The position numbers and the translations under genes were made by a program. From contig JBBQAM010000021.1 in NCBI GenBank assembly GCA_038316335.1, forward strand, positions 1 to 62,152: a DNA stretch of 62,152 nucleotides, in the 5' to 3' direction. This document shows positions 7,386 through 13,914 of the stretch, in pieces. The notes under the pieces are model-generated. The model made no database searches, was not told where the DNA came from, and saw nothing but the letters and a program-made list of their open reading frames with translations. The DNA is from JALHST01 sp038316335. Its GTDB lineage: Bacteria; Bacteroidota; Bacteroidia; Flavobacteriales; Flavobacteriaceae. Within the stretch, counting starts at the first letter, position 1; each line of letters begins with the position of its first letter.

Positions 7386-7802
7386 TCAAGAAATCAAATA
7401 CCAACAGAAGCTAGATAGAAATAATACAGTCCATAAAACTGTTCTAATCCAATTTTTATAAACTAATCGCTTTAACATTCTTTCATTTACTCTTCCTTTT
7501 GAAATATTCACATGCATAGGCACAAACTGCAAAAAGGTAGACATCCAAATAATAAGAATAATGGTGAGACTCAGAATGGTATATATATTAAAAGAAATGG
7601 CTAATTGAAGAACAGAAATACCAAGCTGCCCAAACATTAATGGTATGACAATAGGATTTAATCTATTGATGTATTTTCTATGCCAACCAACTAAATTTTC
7701 AGTCGTATAATCAAGAAAACTCGGATATACGATACGCTGTATCATCCAAATCAAAACCATCAATCCAAAGTCTAATAAAAGCCTTATAATGATGATTGAC
7801 AT
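7386..7802 (-). CDS. Four-helix integral membrane protein
   Basis: The 138-residue protein has about four membrane segments (4-22, 50-70, 74-92 and 120-137) joined by short basic loops, including MHVNISKGRVNERMLKRLVYKNWIRT. No family is recognised with confidence; the layout resembles small DUF1772-like membrane proteins. Its ATG overlaps the stop codon of the glutathione peroxidase gene (TAATG), so the two are translated together. It is the last gene of the operon that once began with a short-chain dehydrogenase. Confidence 0.75.
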   Translation of the reverse strand: MSIIIIRLLLDFGLMVLIWMIQRIVYPSFLDYTTENLVGWHRKYINRLNPIVIPLMFGQLGISVLQLAISFNIYTILSLTIILIIWMSTFLQFVPMHVNISKGRVNERMLKRLVYKNWIRTVLWTVLFLSSFCWYLIS

Positions 7803-8326
7803 TATAAATATTTAGTGATTTTCGAGCTCATTGGTTTTGTAATTGAAAAGAAATAATCTATTAGATTCCCTTTTTCATCAACCAAGTATTTTTGAAAATT
7901 CCATTTTACACTAGAACTCTTGCTGCCGTTCAGGTCTTTCGATGTAAGCCAATTATATAGAGGATGTTGTTTGCTGCCTTTTACATTTATCTTTTCAGTA
8001 AGTAAAAAAGTAACACCAAAATTCACCTCACAAAATTCTTGAATTTGTGAAGGGTCACCGGGCTCTTGCTTGCCAAACTGATTGCAAGGCAAGCCAATAA
8101 CGACTAGCGCTTCTTTGTAAGTATCACTCAATGCTTGTAACGCCTTATATTGGTTAGTAAAACCGCATTCAGAAGCGACATTGACAAAGAGTATTTTCTT
8201 TCCTTTAAATCCTGAAAGTGAAATAGGCTTGCCATTTATAGCATTTATTTCTATATCGTAGATCGATTTTACTTCGGTCTTTATGAACTTACTTGGAGAC
8301 AGTTTTGCCTTATCAATTGCTTTCAT
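7802..8326 (-). CDS. Glutathione peroxidase family protein (thioredoxin-fold peroxidase)
   Basis: The protein (174 residues from ATG 8326) has the glutathione peroxidase triad: the peroxidatic Cys in NVASECGFTNQY, Gln in GLPCNQFGKQEPG and Trp in VKWNFQKYL. Active-site Cys replaces selenocysteine, as in most bacterial members, which usually use thioredoxin to reduce hydroperoxides. The ATG at 8326 is preferred to a TTG two codons upstream. It lies just behind the decayed dehydrogenase gene and ahead of a membrane protein gene. Peroxide detoxification next to flavoprotein photolyases suggests defence against photo-oxidative damage. Confidence 0.9.
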   Translation of the reverse strand: MKAIDKAKLSPSKFIKTEVKSIYDIEINAINGKPISLSGFKGKKILFVNVASECGFTNQYKALQALSDTYKEALVVIGLPCNQFGKQEPGDPSQIQEFCEVNFGVTFLLTEKINVKGSKQHPLYNWLTSKDLNGSKSSSVKWNFQKYLVDEKGNLIDYFFSITKPMSSKITKYL

Positions 8327-8332
8327 AGCCAA

Positions 8333-8821
8333 CTATGTTTTAAAGGATATTATACCACAAGCCATTTCAACTATTTGCCTAGAAAAAGAAGCTGCTCTCT
8401 CCCACAATAAAAGCGATGCCTTTTCGACCACTACTTTAGGGGCTAAAACTTTTATAATGGCTGTCTTTCGGTACTAGTATTCATCATTTATTCATTGCAC
8501 ACTAATTTAAACGCAAATGCCGTATCTGTGACCCTTTAAAGCTCCCATTTCATTAATTTCAAAGTCTGCCCCAAAATCATCTAAACCCAATCTAGAAATT
8601 TGTTTAAGGTGTATGCTGCCTATACAATCTACGGGAACATCAACAACATCCAGATTTGGTAATTCATCTGTGAGGATATTACAGTTATACTGCTTCAATT
8701 TGTGGAGTTGCGTTTGCAATGATGTTCGGCTACCATTAATTATAGATTTCCTGTCCATTAAAGTAATGTCTATTGCGTTACCAATTCCTTAACTAATTGC
8801 TATTACTACTATCCTCTTCAT
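8333..8821 (-). pseudogene. Short-chain dehydrogenase/reductase, decayed and internally deleted
   Basis: Reading one minus-strand frame from ATG 8821 gives MKRIVVIAIS, a TAA stop, then GIGNAIDITL. This is the NAD(P)-binding GxxxGIG start of a short-chain dehydrogenase. The frame goes on through NGSRTS, YNCNILTDELPNL, IGSIHLKQISRLGLDDF and FEINEMGALK, then breaks at TAA 8507-8509. After a 230-type-residue family's catalytic core would be expected, only the C-terminus remains: LLLWERAASFSRQIVEMACG and IISFKT before TAG 8333-8335. The Tyr-xxx-Lys catalytic part is missing. Total length is 163 codons, still in one frame, so a large internal deletion plus stop mutations has inactivated it. Confidence 0.85.
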
Positions 8822-8882
8822 CGGTGCTATTTAAGGTAATTAATACATAGCGATATCCTGAAGAATACTTCGTACAGCAGGG

Positions 8883-8890
8883 CAAAAATA
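8883..8890 (-). promoter_or_regulatory. -7 box of the former dehydrogenase/peroxidase operon
   Basis: On the minus strand TATTTTTG is a perfect TAnnTTTG -7 box. It lies seven bases past the core of inverted-repeat copy 2 and 62 bp before the dehydrogenase ATG. It may still drive the intact glutathione peroxidase and membrane-protein genes. Confidence 0.55.
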
Positions 8891-8894
8891 CTAA

Positions 8895-8930
8895 TTTTGT
8901 TTATTGTAGTTTTAAATTATATAAACAAAA
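8895..8930. promoter_or_regulatory. Inverted-repeat operator TGTTTA-N18-TAAACA (copy 2)
   Basis: Perfect 10-bp arms TTTTGTTTAT (8895-8904) and ATAAACAAAA (8921-8930) flank 16 bases. The core TGTTTA-N18-TAAACA is identical in sequence and spacing to the element at 2021-2050. It lies between the divergent dehydrogenase and FAD-oxidoreductase remnants and could have controlled both. Confidence 0.65.
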
Positions 8931-8935
8931 TCACA

Positions 8936-9196
8936 ATGAATAAACAGGACTATAAAATTCATAGTGTAGGTGCTGGAATTAGAGGCCCCATAGCTGCTAC
9001 CATTCTTGAACAAAATGGATATTATCCTGGTATTATTGAAGCTACAGATCGTATTGGTGGCAGGTTAAAAACGGATATTGTAGATGGCTATCAACGAAAC
9101 AGCCAATTTCCTGGCTACTTTCATGAATGGAGGCAATACTTTCCGAATCATGCTACAGTGAAATTGAAGACACAATGGTTCATCCATATTTTGTGA
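8936..9196 (+). pseudogene. FAD-dependent amine-oxidase-like oxidoreductase, 5' remnant
   Basis: The frame from ATG 8936 starts MNKQDYKIHSVGAGIRGPIA, followed by ILEQNGYYPGIIEATDRIGG and RLKTDIVDGYQ. This is the Rossmann dinucleotide fold (GxGxxG) and second FAD motif of the NAD(P)/FAD-dependent amine-oxidase-like family, whose members run to about 400 residues. In the first motif a key Gly/Ser position reads R (GIRG). After about 50 residues the similarity fades (NSQFPGYFHEWRQYF...) and the frame stops at TGA 9194-9196. Only the FAD-binding N-terminus survives. The next gene, glycerate kinase, begins 51 bp later. Confidence 0.8.
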
Positions 9197-9247
9197 CAAT
9201 CGCTATCTTTAGCCTTTCGATTTCTATGTTAATAACCTAAATAAGGT

Positions 9248-10381
9248 ATGATGAAGTTTGTGCTGGCTCCTGATAAATACAAAGGTTCACTTACTGGTTT
9301 TGAAATCTGTGAGGCGCTAGAAACCGGTTTAAGCAAGGTTTTCAAGGATGCAAGGATCATCAGGTTACCAATGGCCGACGGGGGGGATGGCACCATCGAT
9401 GTAGTGCGCTATTACCTGAAGGCAAAAACCAGGAAACTGACTGTACATGATCCGCTGTTCAGATCGGTCGAAGCCTCCTATCTCTGCTCGGAGGATTCAA
9501 AAATCGCCTATATTGAGATGGCCGAGGCATCAGGCCTCAAGTTAGTATCGGAAACCGAAAAGAACTGTATGGCGACCACTACGTTAGGTACGGGGGAACT
9601 CCTCTTGGATGCTATCGATAGGGGGGCTAAGGAAATCATTTTGGGCATCGGTGGCAGTGCTACCAATGATGCTGGTATGGGCATGGCCACGGCTTTAGGT
9701 TTTGTCTTTTTGGATGCGAATGACAGACCGCTGGCACCCATTGGTGGTAATTTGATACAAGTTCGAAAAATCGATGCCACGGCAGTAGCGCAACGACTCA
9801 AAAATGTAACGGTAAAAGTGGCCTGCGATGTCACCAACCCGTTTTATGGTATTACCGGTGCGGCACATGTATATGCCCAGCAAAAAGGTGCTTCCGATAA
9901 AGAGATCGTTCTTTTAGATAAGGGACTGCAAAATTTCGCCAAAGTTATTCTTGGAAAATACGGCATTGATGTGCAGCAGTTACCGGGCGCCGGGGCCGCT
10001 GGAGGCATGGGCGCGGGGACTTCGATTTTTCTGAATGCCGTCTTAACTTCAGGCATTGATTTAATCAAGGAAATGGCCGATTTTGATACCCAGATCAAAG
10101 GGGCTGATTGGATTATTACCGGCGAGGGAAAATTAGATGGACAAACTTTATCCGGCAAGACGATCAATGGGGTCGTCCGGTCGGCAAAAGACCAACAAAT
10201 CCCTGTGGCCGCTTTCTGCGGAGCAATCGACGTTTCAATTGCAGACCAGGAAAAATTGGGGCTTGATTATGCTGTTTCAATCGTACAGGGCATTTCAAGT
10301 TTGGATCAAGCGGTATTGTCGAGTTATGATAATCTGATTAAGGCAGCGTATAATTTCGCGAATGTTCTAAGACTTAAATGA
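9248..10381 (+). CDS. Glycerate kinase (GarK/GlxK family)
   Basis: The 377-residue protein is full length for the PF02595 glycerate kinases, which phosphorylate glycerate with ATP to give 2- or 3-phosphoglycerate. Visible hallmarks are KFVLAPDKYKGSLTGFE at the start, MADGGDGTID (52-61), IGGSATNDAGMGMA, GAGAAGGMGAG and TGEGKLDGQT. It is cytoplasmic. ATG 9248 and 9251 are both possible starts. It stands alone and marks a sharp rise in GC relative to the preceding island. No terminator hairpin is evident after it. Confidence 0.95.
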   Translation: MMKFVLAPDKYKGSLTGFEICEALETGLSKVFKDARIIRLPMADGGDGTIDVVRYYLKAKTRKLTVHDPLFRSVEASYLCSEDSKIAYIEMAEASGLKLVSETEKNCMATTTLGTGELLLDAIDRGAKEIILGIGGSATNDAGMGMATALGFVFLDANDRPLAPIGGNLIQVRKIDATAVAQRLKNVTVKVACDVTNPFYGITGAAHVYAQQKGASDKEIVLLDKGLQNFAKVILGKYGIDVQQLPGAGAAGGMGAGTSIFLNAVLTSGIDLIKEMADFDTQIKGADWIITGEGKLDGQTLSGKTINGVVRSAKDQQIPVAAFCGAIDVSIADQEKLGLDYAVSIVQGISSLDQAVLSSYDNLIKAAYNFANVLRLK

Positions 10382-10442
10382 GCGTACTTCGCTTTCCCTT
10401 GAAAAGTCTAGGTCGAAATTCCGGTTTGGTTGGTATGTTTTC

Positions 10443-10574
10443 TTAATTAAAAACATACCCCAGCAACCAATAGAGAATCAGAAACACGAAGACAGCTCCG
10501 ACACACCCGCATTTACCACCTCCTATTTTGTTGGCGCCCCAACCAGCGATAAGGGCTCTAATGATGTTTTTCAT
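10443..10574 (-). CDS. Small single-pass membrane protein
   Basis: This 43-residue reading frame has a glycine-rich N-terminal half (MKNIIRALIAGWGANKIGGG, then KCGCVG) and one clear C-terminal membrane segment (GAVFVFLILYWLLGYVF). Small proteins of this kind are common in Flavobacteriia, but I do not recognise the family. The ATG at 10574 is preceded by an A/T-rich leader. It faces glycerate kinase convergently. Confidence 0.65.
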   Translation of the reverse strand: MKNIIRALIAGWGANKIGGGKCGCVGAVFVFLILYWLLGYVFN

Positions 10575-10951
10575 ATTCGATGATTTTTTTACTTCCTGAA
10601 ATCTATTCGAAAAATAGTGAAAGTCATTCGTTCAAACTAGCTCCTTAGCTTAAATAGTATGCTGTAATGCACTTTTTAATGCCTTTAAAAACACGTGGCT
10701 TTAGACCGAATGGTACCGAACTAGTTTACAGGGGGGCAATTTAAAAATTTGTGAGCTGATCTTGAATTTTTTAGCCTGTCGAGGCACCCTTCCCAAAATC
10801 TCGGGATCAGTAACACATTTTTGGCAATCGTGTCAAGAATTTAGTCGGTCAAGCTAAAATTGGGAGGGCTATGCCCGTACCTTTATTTGAGGCAAAAAAG
10901 TGGGAAAAGCCCTTGCCATGATAATTATTTATTAATTCAAAATTCAAACAT
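10575..10951. other. Intergenic region upstream of the DUF892 gene
   Basis: No gene or RNA is seen in this 377-bp stretch. Its only recognisable item is the 23-bp element at 10882-10904 that also occurs before the CsbD gene. Confidence 0.7.
10882..10904 (+). promoter_or_regulatory. Shared stress-gene upstream element, copy 1
   Basis: A 23-bp sequence starting TTTATTTG and ending CAAAAAAGTGGG is repeated at 11496-11518 with two differences (positions 9 and 11). It lies 47 bp before the DUF892 start. The two copies precede different, unrelated stress-type genes, which suggests a common regulator or promoter element rather than gene duplication. Confidence 0.55.
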
Positions 10952-11443
10952 ATGAAAACGTTGGAAGATTTATTTGAACATCAACTAAAGGACTTATATA
11001 GTGCGGAAAGCCAACTTATAGAAGCCTTGCCAAAAATGGCTGAAAATGCCACCGATAAAAAACTTAAAAAGGCCTTTGAAAATCATTTGGAAGAAACCAA
11101 GGAACAAAAGAGCCGGCTTGAGAATATCTGTCGTTCGTTGAATATCACCCCTAGTGGGGAAACTTGTAAGGCTATGAAGGGTCTCATCAAAGAGGCTGAA
11201 GGCTTTATTGCCGAAGCGGATGATTACGAGATCATGGATGCCGGGCTGATTGCAGAGGCGCAACGCGTTGAACATTATGAAATTTCCGGGTATGGGACAG
11301 CTGTGCGCTATGCCAAGGAATTGGGGCACAGGGACATTGCCAAAACCTTACAGGATACCTTGGATGAGGAATATGACGCCGACAATGCGCTCGATGAATT
11401 AGCGGAAGGCAGGCTCAACCGAAAGGCAATCGAGCAAGCCTAA
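10952..11443 (+). CDS. Ferritin-like DUF892 protein (YciE/YciF type)
   Basis: The 163-residue protein starts MKTLEDLFEHQLKDLYSAE and shows the four-helix DUF892 pattern with regularly placed Glu/His (EALPKMAENA, HLEETKEQKSRLE, LIAEAQRVEHYEISGYGTA, ELGHRDIAKTLQDTLDEE). The family folds like ferritin with a possible di-iron site, and its enterobacterial members are stress-induced. It is probably cytoplasmic; whether it binds metal cannot be judged here. It carries the shared 23-bp upstream element and is followed by the CsbD gene. Confidence 0.92.
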   Translation: MKTLEDLFEHQLKDLYSAESQLIEALPKMAENATDKKLKKAFENHLEETKEQKSRLENICRSLNITPSGETCKAMKGLIKEAEGFIAEADDYEIMDAGLIAEAQRVEHYEISGYGTAVRYAKELGHRDIAKTLQDTLDEEYDADNALDELAEGRLNRKAIEQA

Positions 11444-11495
11444 AAATAACTCGTAGGCTCCCTTACATCGATTTTTTTGAAATAGAATACATATT

Positions 11496-11518
11496 TTTAT
11501 TTGGGTCAAAAAAGTGGG
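11496..11518 (+). promoter_or_regulatory. Shared stress-gene upstream element, copy 2
   Basis: This is the second copy of the 23-bp element (21 of 23 positions identical to 10882-10904), located 100 bp before the CsbD start codon. The longer distance leaves room for a leader of about 60-80 bases. Confidence 0.55.
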
Positions 11519-11618
11519 TTTTCGGGATAAGGTCTTTAATTTTTACGCAGTAATTTAGAGTTGAATATATTTAGTAACCCGTCTGCATACCATGTGCAGA
11601 CCCTTAAATCAAAGAGCA

Positions 11619-11804
11619 ATGAACAATGAACAATTAGAAGGAAAGTGGAAGCAAGTAAAAGGTAAGTTCAAACAAAAGTACGGGGATTTGACCGATAATG
11701 ACGTAACATTTGCAGAAGGTAAATTTGATGAAATGTTGGGCCGATTGCAGGAAAAGACCGGAAAGCGAAAGGAACAATTGAAGGAGGAAATCGAAAATTG
11801 GTAG
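11619..11804 (+). CDS. CsbD family stress protein
   Basis: The 61-residue protein MNNEQLEGKWKQVKGKFKQ... with GDLTDNDVTFAEGKFDEMLGR is a typical CsbD-like protein: very hydrophilic, two short helices, abundant under general stress in other bacteria. The ATG at 11619 is used because it gives the family start; an ATG nine codons upstream adds non-homologous residues. It is monocistronic, with a terminator at 11836-11862. The molecular function of CsbD proteins is not established. Confidence 0.93.
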   Translation: MNNEQLEGKWKQVKGKFKQKYGDLTDNDVTFAEGKFDEMLGRLQEKTGKRKEQLKEEIENW

Positions 11805-11835
11805 ATTTTCCCTCCAATACTTTTACATAGTGCAG

Positions 11836-11862
11836 AACCCCTACAAACCGTGGGGGTTTTTT
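11836..11862 (+). terminator. Terminator of the CsbD gene
   Basis: AACCCC and GGGGTT arms with a ten-base loop are followed by a T run, 31 bp after the CsbD stop. Confidence 0.8.
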
Positions 11863-12149
11863 AGTATCGTACATTCAAGGAAGTGTAATGTGGTTTTTGA
11901 ACTGATTTGTTGGGTATGAAGTTCAACTTACAAAAATGTTGGGAACGATTCCGTCAATTTCTGCACTGTGTTGTATTTTACGTGGGCCTATGTTTGTGGT
12001 GCTTTATGATTTCGCATATAAAATTAGTCCGCTACGTTTAAGGGCATTTAAAGCTGTGTGTTTTGTAGGACGTTCCCTGTTATTCATAAGAGGTAGGTAT
12101 TTGTTACCAGGGTTATGGTTATCGAGAAAGACTTCTATTAAGGATCCAC

Positions 12150-12178
12150 AAAAAAACCGATCTTTAAAGACCGGTTTC
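12150..12178 (-). terminator. Terminator of the AraC-family gene
   Basis: On the minus strand, AAACCGGTCTTTAAAGATCGGTTT forms a nearly perfect hairpin followed by T residues, 24 bp after the regulator's stop codon. Confidence 0.8.
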
Positions 12179-12201
12179 ATCAGTGTTGTAACCATTAATC
12201 A

Positions 12202-13227
12202 TCAGGCCGATACCGCCATCAAGTTTTGGTTATCCTTATAGCGTTTGGGACTGCAGTCGTATTTTTGCTTGAATATTTTCGAGAAGTAACTTCTACTTGT
12301 CAAGCCAATGGTATAAACCACTTCCGAAATATTCAGGTCTGTATTTTTTATGAGTTCCTCGGCCTTTTGCACGCGAACTTCCCGGATATAATCAGATACC
12401 GTCCTATCATGCATCGACTTAAAGCCCTCTTGGAGCTTCGTGGGTGAAAGGCCCGATTTTCGGCTGAGGTATTGTAACGTAAATTGTACTTCCGGGTAAT
12501 TCTGGATAAAACTAGAAAGTTCCCTTATTTCCTCCATTTCCCTTACGGTCAAGGAGCCGATATTCTTACCTAGATTTTCAAGGTCGTCGGTATGCTGTTT
12601 TATTTCGAGAGCCAGGATCATATGCACCAATCCTTCTAAATTAAGACTTCTTACCATTCCCTCTTCCTTTATAGCCTTAAGTTGTTGGATTTTGTCTTCA
12701 ATTTTAAGGTTCAAGGAGCCAACATACATAAAATTCTCATCATCGGTTTTAAAGAATGTTTGGTGTAGTTTAAAATTCAAGTCTTTTTTCTGTGCTGCCG
12801 CTTCGCTTGTGGTATTGACCACAATAAGGGAGGTTTTAAGGGCATTGTCGTCCTTTTTAAAGTGCAGACAATGTTCCTGGCCCGTTTTACTGGTTAGTAT
12901 TCCAGTCTGAAATTTATGCAATTCCCTTTTTTTCGTCGTTGTTCCGAAGCTGTGCATTAAACTTCCTTGTGAACAATATGCAAAATAAATAGGCGAAGCG
13001 TTCGGACTATCAATGGCCAATGTAAAATCTTCCCTAAAAAGAACGTCGAATTCTACGTACGATATGCCTCCCTTAAACGTGATGCCGCGTATACTTCCTT
13101 GTCCCAGCTCATTATCAATTTCCAAGATATATTCATTGGCCGAAACGCTCAACGTACCTTTCAGTTTTTGGCACAATTGATTAAATATGTTTTTAATCTT
13201 TGCTGTTTTTATTGATGTTGTTTTCAT
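12202..13227 (-). CDS. AraC-family transcriptional regulator
   Basis: The 341-residue regulator has a C-terminal AraC/XylS double helix-turn-helix (about 240-335): QFTLQYLSRKSGLSPTKLQEGFKS, then EVVYTIGLTSRSYFSKIFKQKY and a final CSPKRYK. The N-terminal 230 residues form a sensor-like region rich in beta strands with no family I recognise; no membrane segment is seen. It is transcribed alone, with its own terminator. Its position between the DUF892/CsbD genes and a two-component operon suggests, but does not prove, a role in the same stress response. Confidence 0.88.
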   Translation of the reverse strand: MKTTSIKTAKIKNIFNQLCQKLKGTLSVSANEYILEIDNELGQGSIRGITFKGGISYVEFDVLFREDFTLAIDSPNASPIYFAYCSQGSLMHSFGTTTKKRELHKFQTGILTSKTGQEHCLHFKKDDNALKTSLIVVNTTSEAAAQKKDLNFKLHQTFFKTDDENFMYVGSLNLKIEDKIQQLKAIKEEGMVRSLNLEGLVHMILALEIKQHTDDLENLGKNIGSLTVREMEEIRELSSFIQNYPEVQFTLQYLSRKSGLSPTKLQEGFKSMHDRTVSDYIREVRVQKAEELIKNTDLNISEVVYTIGLTSRSYFSKIFKQKYDCSPKRYKDNQNLMAVSA

Positions 13228-13914
13228 GATCTTTTGGTGTATTTAAATAGATTAATAATCCTAATGGTGCTTTTGCGGTGTTTCCATTAATTAATAATTA
13301 GAACACGATCCGCCCATACAACTATAAAATTTTGCTAGATGCCTTTCGGTATGTTTATTATAAAAGGAAATTCTTAAAAGCGCCTTTTAAAAATTCGTTT
13401 TATTTGTAATTCGTTTTGCGTTAGCCTGGTTTCGTATACTTTGACTCAACCACTTACTTCGGTTTTTGATTGGTCATTCCCCAAATAAAATTATTCAATA
13501 CGTTGTCGTCGACCGCTGCTGAACCCGTTTTTGGAATCCTCGTTTTTACGTGATTGAATTGGCGATTACTAAGTAGGAATAAGCAATTTACTTTAAATCT
13601 CAGTTTCATGATTTTCGCAGTTTACCAGCTAATTGATGAATTGCTTCCTTATCGCTCTAAGCATTTCTATACAAACATACACGGACGGGTATCCCGGCCC
13701 GTTACATAATTCTGCGATTTGTTTATATAATTATGGGATTTCTATAATAAAAAGTTAATTATGGCTTGTTTTAGTGGAGTTTTCCCAAATAAATTGGCAG
13801 GATAAGGTGTGTCTACAGAGCCATAGAAACCTTTTAGATTGAAATCGGGCCTATAAAATGCGAAGTTCGAATCGAGTCGAATCAAACACTATCAAACAAG
13901 GAAATTGAAGAATT
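13228..13914. other. Long intergenic region, nothing recognised
   Basis: This 687-bp AT-rich stretch between the AraC regulator and the histidine kinase contains no convincing reading frame, RNA or repeat. It must hold the promoter of the AraC gene. No terminator hairpin is evident after the kinase gene. Confidence 0.6.

Larger units (their letters stand above)
11805..12201. other. Convergent intergenic region
   Basis: It holds the CsbD terminator (11836-11862) and the AraC-gene terminator (12150-12178). The plus-strand frame between them has no recognisable protein similarity and I see nothing else. Confidence 0.7.

Noticed and set aside
8283..8477. Plus-strand frame of 64 codons
   Set aside because: It is antisense to the peroxidase start and the dehydrogenase C-terminal remnant, which explain the sequence better.
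11936..12241. Plus-strand frame of 101 codons between CsbD and the AraC gene
   Set aside because: Composition is unlike coding sequence, it runs through the AraC terminator and into the AraC gene, and no family is recognised.
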